DNA from: UBA668 sp038328705
GTDB lineage: Bacteria; Actinomycetota; Acidimicrobiia; Acidimicrobiales; Ilumatobacteraceae
NCBI GenBank assembly: GCA_038328705.1
Contig: JBBQMG010000001.1
Location: forward strand, 16,172 to 80,171
Direction of reading: 5' to 3'
Length of the DNA stretch: 64,000 nt
The position numbers and the translations under genes were made by a program. The notes beneath the pieces are model-generated. The model worked only from the letters and a program-made list of their open reading frames with translations. It was not told the DNA's origin and searched no databases. Below, piece by piece: positions 17,115-25,419 of this stretch (within the stretch, counting starts at the first letter, position 1; every line of letters begins with the position of its first letter).

Positions 17115-19464
17115 GGTCGCGCGACGACCAGCCGAGCAACACGCGGTAGTCGCCGGACAACACCATCCAAGCGTGGTTGGCACAGTCCCAACGACTGAAC
17201 GCACGTTGGTCGAGTTCGATGGTGGCGACGGCGGAACCACCGGCCGCAGCCTGCACACGGGCAAAGCCCTGCAGCGTGCGAACCGGCCGACCGAGTTCGG
17301 CGACCGCGGGCTCGATGTAGCACTGTACGACGGTGCTGCCCGCTCGTGCTCCGGTGTTGCGCACGGGCACTTCCACCGTGACGCCCGTCGCGATCTCACC
17401 GCTGACCGTCGCGTCACCCAGCTCCCATGTGGTGTAGCCCAGACCGAACCCGAAGGCAAAGGCGGGCTCGATGCTCTGTGCGTCGTACCAGCGGTGACCG
17501 ATGAGCAGGCCTTCGCCATACTCGGCCCTGCCATCGCGACCAGGGTGGTACGGGAAGGCGGGGGTGTCGGAGAGCTGCTTGGGTATGGTCAACGGCAGGC
17601 GCCCTCCGGGCTCGGCGACACCCAACAGCATGTCGGCAAGTGCTTCTCCGAACGCCTCGCCGGGGAACCAGACCTGCATCACCGCGGCTACATCACCAAG
17701 CCATGGCATGGATACGGGCGAACCGGAGTTGATGACGACGACTGTGCGCGGATTGGCGGCAGCGACCCTACGAACGAGTTCGTCCTGCGCGCCGGGCAGA
17801 TCCATGTGCGTGCGGTCCTCGCCTTCGGTTTCCCAGTCGGCGTTGGTGCCGATGATCACCACCGCCACTTCGGCGTCGGCGGCAGCAGCAACGGCCGCGT
17901 CCATTGCGTCAGCGCTCGCGGGTGGCTCGGCACCGACGAGCAAACCCCGTAGCTGCGAACGCTCCTCCACCACGATCTCGACGTTCACGTCGCGGCGCAC
18001 ACCGGCTTCGCAGGCGAGTGGTACACGGATCTCGTTGTTGCCCAAACCAAAAAATGCACCACCTGTTTGTGGCACGGTCAGGTCGACCACTATCTCGCCG
18101 TCGATGCGCAAGACGGCGGAACCGACCACGGTGAGGCTGACCTGCCAGCCGCCGGTGACATCGGGGACGAACGATCCATTGATCGACACACCGAACGCCG
18201 CCACGTCGACGCCGGGCGCCGGGTCGTCCATCCAGATGAAGCTGAGACGGTCGGTGATCTCGTCGCCAGTCGCCCCGTCGGCGCCGGTGTAGCGCACCCG
18301 GAACTCGCCACGCATTGCAGCCAGCCGCTTTTCGATACGACAGCCAGTCTCGTGCACCACGGCAATGCCCCGGTGTTGGAGTGCAGCCAGCGGCATCGAG
18401 GGTTTCGTGGTGCGCACGCGAGCGCTGCCGCCGCCCTGCACCTGGCCACGCTCCGCATTCGGGCCGACCAGCGCCACGCGGGTCTCTACCGACAGCGGCA
18501 GCACGCCATCGTTCTTCAACAGGACGGTGCCCGCGATCGCGGCGCGTCGAATCACGTCGCGAGTGGCGTCGGAGTCCGCGGTTCGTTCCTCGCTATCGAC
18601 CTCGCCAACACCTGACCACACGAACAGTGCCAGCAGTCGACGCACCGCTTCGTCGACGCGCTCCTCCGTCGTTTCGCCGTTCTGCAGGGCGGCCAGCAGC
18701 TTGTCGCCGCGCTCACGCGGCGGGCCCGGCATCTCGAGATCGAGGCTGGCCTCCAGCGACTGGGCGGCCGTGTGGGTACCGAACCAGTCGCTGATCACCG
18801 CGCCGTCGAAACCCCACTCGTCGCGCAGCACTCCACGCAACAGTTCGCGATGCTCGCTGGCGTACACGCCGTTGACGCGGTTGTACGAACTCATCAACGA
18901 ACGAACATCGGCGCCGCCCTCGGCCACTCGCTGTACAGCCCGCTCGAACGGCACCAGGTATGCCTCGCGCAACGTGACTTCGTCGATCTCGCTGGAGATG
19001 GTGTGGCGCTCGAACTCGGTGTCGTTGCCGACGAAGTGCTTCACGCAGCACGCCACGTGATGCTGCTGAACGCCGCGGATGTACCCGACCGCGATGCGAG
19101 CGGTGAGCACAGGGTCTTCGCTCATGCATTCAAAGTTGCGACCGCCGATGGGTGTCCGATGCAGGTTGACGGTGGGGGCCAACAGCACGTGCGCGCCCTT
19201 CGAGCGGGCCTCTTCACCCAGAGCGGCACCGACCTCCTCCACCAGCGTCGGGTCGAAGGTTGCGCCGAGCGCGGTGCCACACGGAAAGGACGCCGAGGCA
19301 GGACCGGTCCACGACGTGCCACGAACCCCTGCGGGTCCATCGCTCATGCGCATCGCAGGCACGCCCGGCAGGGCCACGGTATGCCAGTTGTCATGCCCCG
19401 CGAGCAGGCTGACTTTCTGCGCCAGCGTGAGGGTGGCCATCACCGTGTCGATGTCGATCGTCAT
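17074..19464 (-). CDS. glycoside hydrolase family 3 (beta-glucosidase-like) with inserted PA14 domain
   Basis: 796 residues from ATG 19464 (a 36-codon extension upstream is unlike the family). The TIM-barrel domain shows LLAGHDNWHTVALPGVPAMR and the catalytic nucleophile Asp in GAVISDWFGTHT. An insert around residues 380-520 has PA14 character (SFIWMDDPAPGVDVAAFGVS, then VLRIDGEIVVDLT). The alpha/beta and fibronectin III-like domains close the protein. No signal peptide is present, so it should act in the cytoplasm on imported beta-linked oligosaccharides or glycosides. Its 5' end overlaps the upstream membrane protein gene by 74 bases and its 3' end overlaps the peptidase gene by 41. Confidence 0.9.
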   Translation of the reverse strand: MTIDIDTVMATLTLAQKVSLLAGHDNWHTVALPGVPAMRMSDGPAGVRGTSWTGPASASFPCGTALGATFDPTLVEEVGAALGEEARSKGAHVLLAPTVNLHRTPIGGRNFECMSEDPVLTARIAVGYIRGVQQHHVACCVKHFVGNDTEFERHTISSEIDEVTLREAYLVPFERAVQRVAEGGADVRSLMSSYNRVNGVYASEHRELLRGVLRDEWGFDGAVISDWFGTHTAAQSLEASLDLEMPGPPRERGDKLLAALQNGETTEERVDEAVRRLLALFVWSGVGEVDSEERTADSDATRDVIRRAAIAGTVLLKNDGVLPLSVETRVALVGPNAERGQVQGGGSARVRTTKPSMPLAALQHRGIAVVHETGCRIEKRLAAMRGEFRVRYTGADGATGDEITDRLSFIWMDDPAPGVDVAAFGVSINGSFVPDVTGGWQVSLTVVGSAVLRIDGEIVVDLTVPQTGGAFFGLGNNEIRVPLACEAGVRRDVNVEIVVEERSQLRGLLVGAEPPASADAMDAAVAAAADAEVAVVIIGTNADWETEGEDRTHMDLPGAQDELVRRVAAANPRTVVVINSGSPVSMPWLGDVAAVMQVWFPGEAFGEALADMLLGVAEPGGRLPLTIPKQLSDTPAFPYHPGRDGRAEYGEGLLIGHRWYDAQSIEPAFAFGFGLGYTTWELGDATVSGEIATGVTVEVPVRNTGARAGSTVVQCYIEPAVAELGRPVRTLQGFARVQAAAGGSAVATIELDQRAFSRWDCANHAWMVLSGDYRVLLGWSSRDLIEVGVSRAPATG

Positions 19465-20563
19465 GCCCGCCAGATTGCCAGACGGGCGAGCCCACCACGG
19501 ACTCGTTTGGTGCCCCACCAGAAACGATTCGCCGCACGTGCTGACCGCCCGAACGCCACATCGACGCGTCAATTGCGTAGTGATGCAGGTTCAGCACGAC
19601 GAAGGCCAGCGCGCCGACAACGCCCGGCAGCGGCAAGTCGGGTACTGCCCTTTCGATCGTGTTGGGCACCCACGTTGCCACCAGCAGGCCACCGGCGGTT
19701 GCCCCACCAAATACGCACAACCACCAATGAACCAGTTGCCGCTCGCCACGCTCACGACCCCAGTTGACCTCCGCGCGGTGGACACAGGAGAGGTACTGCA
19801 CTGAGTGGGTCGCACCGATCACTGCTGCAGCACTGATGTACGAGGGCGGCAACACGAACCACATGCCGCCTGCTACGTAGGGCGCCCACGCCCCCATCGG
19901 CGGCAGTCGCCGGCCGCGAGCAGCCACGACGAACAGTACACCGATCACGGCCACCACGCACCCCCCAGCGAGCAGGCGTGCTGCCTGCTCGACCCAACGT
20001 GGGAGCAGCTCGACGCCAACGTCGTAGCGCCGATAGGTGGCACGGTGCCCCTGCGCCCAGATGTCCATCAGGTCGACAATCCAGATCGGATAGAAGCCAT
20101 AGCGCAGGGCTCGGATCTCGTTGGGCAGCGGCCGCATACCTCTCAGTCGCAGCGACAACATGGCCACGCCATAGGCCTGCTTGATGTAGTGCCAGCCCGT
20201 CGCTGAGAACACCAATATCAACAGCGCCCGCAGCAGCCAGTCAGCGGAGCCGACAGACTTGGACTCCATGAGCACGACGACTGCGACGACCGCTGCCAGC
20301 AGCACCAGTGGGACCCACAGCAATGCCAATGGATGCCGGCGCAACGAAGCGCTGCCGTCGCCGTACGCCAGGTGATACGAGGCACCGAAGTGCGCCGAGC
20401 CAATCGCCAGTAGCACCCACACTGTGGTGCTGTTCAGCGGGCCGAGGAGCGGCCCACCCACGAATGGCAGGTCGGTGACGGCGAGCCACGCAAGAATACC
20501 GAACCCGCCGAGCAGCCACCCGTCGAGCGAGCGGTGCACCAGCGTCTGGTTGTCAGCTCCCAT
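19391..20563 (-). CDS. histidine-bearing polytopic membrane protein of unknown function
   Basis: 390 residues from ATG 20563; the 118 codons upstream in frame are low-complexity antisense of the LPATG gene and are not counted. About nine hydrophobic helices are visible. Paired histidines sit near membrane ends: GSAHFGASYHLAYG, ATGWHYIKQAYG, GATHSVQYLSCVHR and LNLHHYAIDASMW. Such repeated His motifs recall membrane di-iron enzymes or Brp/Blh-type carotene oxygenases, but I cannot assign the family. The 74-base overlap with the GH3 start suggests coupled translation. A carotenoid oxygenase lies close by (21036), which is suggestive but not proof of a shared pathway. Confidence 0.72.
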   Translation of the reverse strand: MGADNQTLVHRSLDGWLLGGFGILAWLAVTDLPFVGGPLLGPLNSTTVWVLLAIGSAHFGASYHLAYGDGSASLRRHPLALLWVPLVLLAAVVAVVVLMESKSVGSADWLLRALLILVFSATGWHYIKQAYGVAMLSLRLRGMRPLPNEIRALRYGFYPIWIVDLMDIWAQGHRATYRRYDVGVELLPRWVEQAARLLAGGCVVAVIGVLFVVAARGRRLPPMGAWAPYVAGGMWFVLPPSYISAAAVIGATHSVQYLSCVHRAEVNWGRERGERQLVHWWLCVFGGATAGGLLVATWVPNTIERAVPDLPLPGVVGALAFVVLNLHHYAIDASMWRSGGQHVRRIVSGGAPNESVVGSPVWQSGGHDDRHRHGDGHPHAGAESQPARGA

Positions 20564-20624
20564 TGCCGAAGCGTAGTACTGTTGCTCGGACGCTGACACG
20601 GGAATGCAGCGACGGGAGGACTCG

Positions 20625-21014
20625 ATGAAAGCACGCACGCTAGGCCCTGTTCTGATGATGGCGTTGGGAGCTGCCATCATGTTCATTCCCGCCACCAGTG
20701 GGGCTGGCGCGGGGCAGGTCGATCCGTGCCTGCCAACGATCGGCGTCGTGCTGTTGGACCCATGCGCGACAACGACGGTCGAGACAACGACGACGCTCCC
20801 GCCGACAAGCACGACGATCGCTCCCACTACCACCGTCGCTGCAGCGGCCACGCTTGCGGCCACGACAACTACCGACATCGGTTCCGGGGGCCAGGGCTTG
20901 CCGGCGACCGGTGGCACCTCGCCTGGCTACGTGGTCGGCGGCGGCCTGTTGCTCGTCAGCGGCGCGGCCCTGTTGGTCCTTGGTCGCGGCAAGCCGGCGC
21001 AATCAGTGCGGTAG
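20625..21014 (+). CDS. small LPATG-type sortase substrate
   Basis: 129 residues from ATG 20625, preceded by a strong GGGAGGA site at 20614-20620. A signal peptide (KARTLGPVLMMALGAAIMF) leads to a short mature segment with two cysteines (DPCLPTIGVVLLDPC). A Thr-rich stalk follows, then the cell-wall sorting signal LPATGG, a hydrophobic stretch (GYVVGGGLLLVSGAALLVLG) and a basic tail. The protein should be cleaved at LPATG and linked to peptidoglycan by a sortase, none of which is encoded in this window. The two cysteines could form a small disulphide loop. It is convergent with the carotenoid oxygenase gene. Confidence 0.85.
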   Translation: MKARTLGPVLMMALGAAIMFIPATSGAGAGQVDPCLPTIGVVLLDPCATTTVETTTTLPPTSTTIAPTTTVAAAATLAATTTTDIGSGGQGLPATGGTSPGYVVGGGLLLVSGAALLVLGRGKPAQSVR

Positions 21015-21035
21015 CGCCCCTACCTCAGGCTCTCC

Positions 21036-22397
21036 TCAGCTGGGCGGAGGAACACTGCGGTCGCTCACCCAGTTGCCGTGGAAGCCGTAGGGCACACGCT
21101 GAGGCAGCTGCACGCGGGCGACCGCTGGTCGGTTGAAGTCCTGCGCGTCGAGGATGACCAGCTCGGCCTTGCCCTCGGGCACGTCGTGCACCATCGTGAC
21201 CAGCCAGCCGTCGTCCTCGGCGGTGCCGCCCTGACGGCCGATGAACACGGGCTCGCCGCCACTGCGGCCGGGGCCGTGGTCGAACACCGACTTTTCGCCG
21301 GTGTGCAGGTCGTACTTCAGGGTTGGCCACCCGGGCTCCAAGCTGGGGCTGGCGCAGTACCCATAGCGGTAGGGCTTGCCGGTGAGCGCGCCGCGATGGC
21401 GAGGGAACTCGACCCAGTTGCTGTCGATCACGGTGGTGCTGCAGGTGCGCGTGATCGGGTTCACCACCCAGCGCTCGAGTCTGGCGAAGTTGTCGCCGAA
21501 CGGACCACGCACGTCGTGATCGAACATGGTGTCGTAGACGCACAGATCGATGACGACGCTGCCGTCTTCCTGGTCGTAGGCATTCATCGGGTGAAAGACG
21601 TAACTGATCGGAACGTCGACCCACACGATGTCGGCGGCTTCGCCCTCCCGCGGCAGAAAGCCGAGGCGGCTGCCGTGGCCTGGGTTCCACGAGAACGGGA
21701 AGCGACCAGCGATGGCCAGCTCGATGTCGAGCGTGACAGGCATGTCGTAAACGATGGCGTACTTCTGGGTGAGCGACATGTCGTGCACCATCGGGCCATC
21801 GCTGACGGGCACATCGACGGTGCGACGAACTCGTCCGTCGGTGCCGACGACCACGTACTGCACATGGTCCAGCCACTGTGGCAGGGCATACACGACCGCA
21901 TGCATCTCGCCCGTATCGGCATCCACCTTCGGGTGGGCGGTGAAGGCGCCGGGCAGCGAGCCGAAGAAATCGTTGCGAGCAACGGTCTCGAGCTCGTATG
22001 TCATCTCGACCGGGCAACCGCCGGCTTCGACCAGCGCCCACGTAGTGCCGGCGAAGCCGCCGACGTTCGTGTTCGGGCCACCTGGGTTGTCGTTCCAGTT
22101 GGGTCCGGCAATGTCTGGCTGACCGCGGCGCGCGCTGAGGCTGCTGCTGCCGACGTAGCGGTTGCGGTACCACTCGGCCTTGCCGTCGAGCAGGCGGACG
22201 CCATGCACCATGCCATCGCCGATGAACCAGTGGTGCGTGCTGGCGTCGACCTCGCTCATCGGGTTCGGCCCATTGCGCAGGTACCGCCCGGCCAGCTCGG
22301 CGGGAATCTCGCCGATGACCGGCAGGTCGAAAGCAGTGACCTCGTCAGCCACTGGGGCGTAGTTGCCGACAAGGTAGGGGTTCTCCGTGGTCGTCAT
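21036..22397 (-). CDS. carotenoid oxygenase (RPE65/CCD family)
   Basis: 453 residues from ATG 22397. The family opening LAGRYLRNGPNP and STHHWFIGDGMVHGVRL are present. Candidate ligands of the four-histidine iron site appear in TAHPKVDADTGEMH, MVHDMSLTQKYAIVYD, VFHPMNAYDQEDGS and, near the C-terminus, GFHGNWVSD. These dioxygenases cleave carotenoid or apocarotenoid double bonds, or lignin-type stilbenes, using non-haem iron and O2. The protein has no signal peptide. It ends 21 bases from the convergent LPATG gene. Substrate is unknown; no carotenoid synthesis genes are in the window. Confidence 0.92.
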   Translation of the reverse strand: MTTTENPYLVGNYAPVADEVTAFDLPVIGEIPAELAGRYLRNGPNPMSEVDASTHHWFIGDGMVHGVRLLDGKAEWYRNRYVGSSSLSARRGQPDIAGPNWNDNPGGPNTNVGGFAGTTWALVEAGGCPVEMTYELETVARNDFFGSLPGAFTAHPKVDADTGEMHAVVYALPQWLDHVQYVVVGTDGRVRRTVDVPVSDGPMVHDMSLTQKYAIVYDMPVTLDIELAIAGRFPFSWNPGHGSRLGFLPREGEAADIVWVDVPISYVFHPMNAYDQEDGSVVIDLCVYDTMFDHDVRGPFGDNFARLERWVVNPITRTCSTTVIDSNWVEFPRHRGALTGKPYRYGYCASPSLEPGWPTLKYDLHTGEKSVFDHGPGRSGGEPVFIGRQGGTAEDDGWLVTMVHDVPEGKAELVILDAQDFNRPAVARVQLPQRVPYGFHGNWVSDRSVPPPS

Positions 22398-22444
22398 GAT
22401 AACGACGTTACAACGGCATCCTGATGCTTGTACAGCACCAAGTG

Positions 22445-23821
22445 TCACGACGTTGGCAGGGTGAAGCCGAGTTCGGCTCCGCCATCGATGGCGTTGCGGG
22501 CGAACACGGTGCCGCCGTGGCTTTCGACGACCGACTTGACGATCGACAGACCCAGGCCCGAGCCTGGCTTACTGCGCATTTCCACCGAACGGTAGAAACG
22601 ATCGAACAGGTGCGGGACGTCGGACTCGAGCAGGCCGGGCCCGTGATCGCGCACGACGACCGAACCCACCCTGATCGACACTTCGATCGGCCCGTCGGGG
22701 GCGAACTTGCAGGCATTGTCGATCAGGTTTTGCGTGGCCCGTTCCAACCCGTTGGGCCGGCCGTCGACCACGCTCTGATCGGCAGTCACCACCACGTCGC
22801 GACCGAATCGGCGACGAGAACGCGCCGCCGCGCGCTCGACCACATCGGCGAGGCGGACGGGCTGAATCGGCTCGTCGTCGCGACCATCCGTGGCCAGCTC
22901 GACAAGCTCGTTGACGAGGTCGGTGAGTTCGCGGGTCTCACTGTCGAGGTCGGCCAGCAGTTGGTCGCGCGACTCGACGGGAAGTTGGTCGTAGCGCCGC
23001 CTGAGGACCGACACGTTGGTGCGCAAGCTGGTGAGTGGCGTGCGTAGCTCGTGGCTTGCGTCCTGCACCAACTGGTGCTGTTCGTGTTTGCTGGCCTGCA
23101 ACGCGGCGAGCATCGCGCTGAATGCCCTGCCCAGTTGACCAGTCTCGTCACCGCCGTCCACCGGGACAGCAACATCAAGACGGCCAGTTTGGGCAACCTC
23201 GCCGGCAATGCTGGTGAGCCGCAGAAGGCGACGAGTGACCTGGCGGGCAATCAGCAGACCGAGCATCGCTGAGAGCAGCGCAACGATGACGACAGCAACG
23301 AGTGTGCTGCGCAAAATGCGTTCAACGGATCGCTGGCTCTCCGCCAAGGATCGCGCCAACTGCACCGCACCGGTTTCCGCCTTCACGGTCAGCATGCGAT
23401 ACGGCTCACCGTCGATCGTGAAATCGAACCGTGCTGTCGCGTTCGGGTCGGTGCTGGCGGCGACTGCGAGGTCGGCGTCGCCGACCGGCAATTCGTACGA
23501 CTCGGTCGATGCCTGAACGGTTCCGTCGATGCCAATCTTCTGGTAGAGCACCTGCTGAAAGCTCCGTGGCCGGTAGCGACCCGGGCCGCCGATCGGGCCA
23601 CCTGTCGGGCCGGCGATCGGTGGGGTGCCATTGTCGCCATCGCCATCGACGTCGCCGATGGAGGGCTGCCGTTGAAACTGTCGCGCGGCGTCTTCGAGCG
23701 ATCGGTCGACGGTCTCCTGCAATTCGTGACGTGTGGTCGTGTACGACACCACGCCGATGGCAGCTGTTGCGCCCGCCGCCAGGAGCGTCAGCGCGAGGAC
23801 GATCTTGAGCCGAAGGCTCAC
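22445..23821 (-). CDS. sensor histidine kinase, MprB-like
   Basis: 458 residues. An N-terminal membrane helix (residues 5-26), an exported sensor region of ~140 residues with a Gly/Pro-rich insert (TGGPIGGPGRY), and a second helix (~172-192) are followed by a HAMP linker. The phospho-acceptor box is SHELRTPLTS with His257. The ATP-binding region has N box NLIDNACKFAP, G1 VRDHGPGL, and G2 GSGLGLSIVK. The start overlaps the stop of the response regulator by 4 bases. In mycobacteria the related MprAB pair senses envelope stress; the signal here is unknown. Confidence 0.92.
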   Translation of the reverse strand: MSLRLKIVLALTLLAAGATAAIGVVSYTTTRHELQETVDRSLEDAARQFQRQPSIGDVDGDGDNGTPPIAGPTGGPIGGPGRYRPRSFQQVLYQKIGIDGTVQASTESYELPVGDADLAVAASTDPNATARFDFTIDGEPYRMLTVKAETGAVQLARSLAESQRSVERILRSTLVAVVIVALLSAMLGLLIARQVTRRLLRLTSIAGEVAQTGRLDVAVPVDGGDETGQLGRAFSAMLAALQASKHEQHQLVQDASHELRTPLTSLRTNVSVLRRRYDQLPVESRDQLLADLDSETRELTDLVNELVELATDGRDDEPIQPVRLADVVERAAARSRRRFGRDVVVTADQSVVDGRPNGLERATQNLIDNACKFAPDGPIEVSIRVGSVVVRDHGPGLLESDVPHLFDRFYRSVEMRSKPGSGLGLSIVKSVVESHGGTVFARNAIDGGAELGFTLPTS

Positions 23822-24504
23822 CCTGCACGCACCGTGTAGCCCACACCCCGCACGGTGTGGATCAACTTGCTGTCGCCTTCGCCCTCCAGCTTGCGGCGCA
23901 GGTACGAGATGTACACGGCAAGATTCTTCGAGTCCGGGCCGAAGTCGTAACCCCAGATACGGTCATAGATGGTGCTGTGCTCCAGCACGATTCCCTGGTT
24001 GCGGAGCAGCAACTCCAGCAGGTCGAACTCGGTCTTGGACAGCTCGACTTCGCGCTGGCCGCGCCACACGCGTCGTGCTGTGGGGTCGATGCGCAGGTCG
24101 GCCAGTTGCAGCGCCTCTCCGACCACTTCCTCCTCAGGTCGGGCGCGGCGGAGCAGTGCCCGAATACGAGCGAGCAGCTCGTCGAGGTCGAAGGGTTTGG
24201 CCAGATAGTCGTCGGCGCCGGCATCGAGGCCGGCCACACGGTCCTGGGTTTCGGTGCGGGCGGTGAGCATCAGCACCGGAATTCGATTGCGTTCGGCACG
24301 CAGTACGCGGCAGACGGTGAGACCGTCGACGTTGGGCATCATCACGTCCAGCACCGCCACGTCCGGCTTACTGCTCTCGATCAACGCCAGCGCCTGGGCA
24401 CCATCGGGAGCCTGCACGACGTCATAGCCCTCCAACGTGAGCGCACGCGAGAGGGCTTCACGAATTGCCCTGTCGTCGTCTGCAATCAGAATGCGTGCGC
24501 TCAT
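23818..24504 (-). CDS. OmpR/MprA-type response regulator
   Basis: 228 residues. The receiver domain has the acidic pair at DDD (residues 9-11), phospho-acceptor Asp53 in AVLDVMMPNVDG, and the Lys in YLAKPFDLDELLAR. The C-terminal winged helix includes VELSKTEFDLLELLLRNQG, then LEHSTIYDRIWGYDFG and VYISYLRRKLE. It is co-transcribed with the downstream kinase gene. The exported protein gene at 24640, 135 bp upstream on the same strand, may be part of the same unit or a target. Confidence 0.94.
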   Translation of the reverse strand: MSARILIADDDRAIREALSRALTLEGYDVVQAPDGAQALALIESSKPDVAVLDVMMPNVDGLTVCRVLRAERNRIPVLMLTARTETQDRVAGLDAGADDYLAKPFDLDELLARIRALLRRARPEEEVVGEALQLADLRIDPTARRVWRGQREVELSKTEFDLLELLLRNQGIVLEHSTIYDRIWGYDFGPDSKNLAVYISYLRRKLEGEGDSKLIHTVRGVGYTVRAG

Positions 24505-24639
24505 TGCGGTAGTTCCTGTTCGTGCATGTCGTTGGTGAAGGGTCCAGCGCTTATGAGGGGTGGGGCAGAAAACGTCGGATCGGCCGGAGCAGTGGGGAGG
24601 AGGCCGCTCCGGCCGATCGTACGACGTTCTGGTGACGGA

Positions 24640-25329
24640 TCACGTCGTGGCAGTTGCCTCCGCGTCGTCAGTCGGGCCGTGGGGGCCGTCGCCGTCGGGG
24701 GCCTCGCCCCGAGGGCCATGGCCCCCACGACCCATCATCTTGGGGGCGTCGGTATTGTTGACGAAGTCGGTCACCCGGGTGGTCGCTTCGGCCAGCTTGG
24801 CGTCAGCTTCGGCTTGGGTGTGGTTGCCGGCGGCGACCTCCTCGTCGAGGTGCGCCTTGTGCTCAGCGAGGATTGCGTCGATCAATGCTTGTGCCGACGA
24901 TCCCTTCGCCTCGGCCAACTGGGCCAGGGTCTGGCCGTTGGAGATCGCGTCACGCACTTCGGCTTCGGTCATGCCCAGCGTGGTCGCCACCACATCCAGG
25001 CCGGGGCCGCCACCGGAGCCACGGCGACCTTCGTGGCCGCCGCCCATGGGGCCAGCTGCTGCAAGCGTGACGACCACGCTGCCGACCTGTGCCTGCGTGA
25101 GAGTGCCGTCGTCGACGAGCGGCTTGAGCACTTCCTGCAGCCTGGCCTCGTGGTGGGCGGCACGGGCCGCATCGGTTGCCGGGTCGGTGGCAGTATCGAC
25201 GGGATCGGCGGATGCCGTGATCGAGGCACCAGCGGCGCCGGCCGAGCCCGACATTTGGAGGATCAGTCCGGCCCCGGTGCCTGCGAGAAGACCGGCGGCG
25301 AGACCAGCAGTTACCATTTTCTTGTTCAT
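24640..25329 (-). CDS. exported helical protein upstream of the two-component genes
   Basis: 229 residues from ATG 25329, chosen because an AAGGAAA site stands 5 bases upstream. A signal peptide (MVTAGLAAGLLAGTGAGLIL) is followed by mostly helical, charged sequence. Two helix-turn segments resemble repeats seen in small exported stress proteins: VDDGTLTQAQVGSVVVTL and LGMTEAEVRDAISNGQTL, the latter followed by LAQLAEAKG. The C-terminus is Gly/His/Asp-rich (MMGRGGHGPRGEAPDGDG). I do not recognise a named family with certainty. Its position just ahead of the regulator-kinase pair suggests a link to envelope sensing, inferred only. Confidence 0.75.
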   Translation of the reverse strand: MNKKMVTAGLAAGLLAGTGAGLILQMSGSAGAAGASITASADPVDTATDPATDAARAAHHEARLQEVLKPLVDDGTLTQAQVGSVVVTLAAAGPMGGGHEGRRGSGGGPGLDVVATTLGMTEAEVRDAISNGQTLAQLAEAKGSSAQALIDAILAEHKAHLDEEVAAGNHTQAEADAKLAEATTRVTDFVNNTDAPKMMGRGGHGPRGEAPDGDGPHGPTDDAEATATT

Positions 25330-25419
25330 CAGGTTTCCTTCGGTGCGGGGTGGCGAGGAACATGATGCGCCCCCCAGGTAAGGAGCCAACCCACGAAACG
25401 TAAGAGCTGGGTGTGACCG

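Noticed and set aside
20564..20917. N-terminal extension of the membrane protein at 19391
   Set aside because: These 118 codons run antisense to the LPATG gene and give low-complexity Val/Ala sequence; ATG 20563 fits the first real helix.
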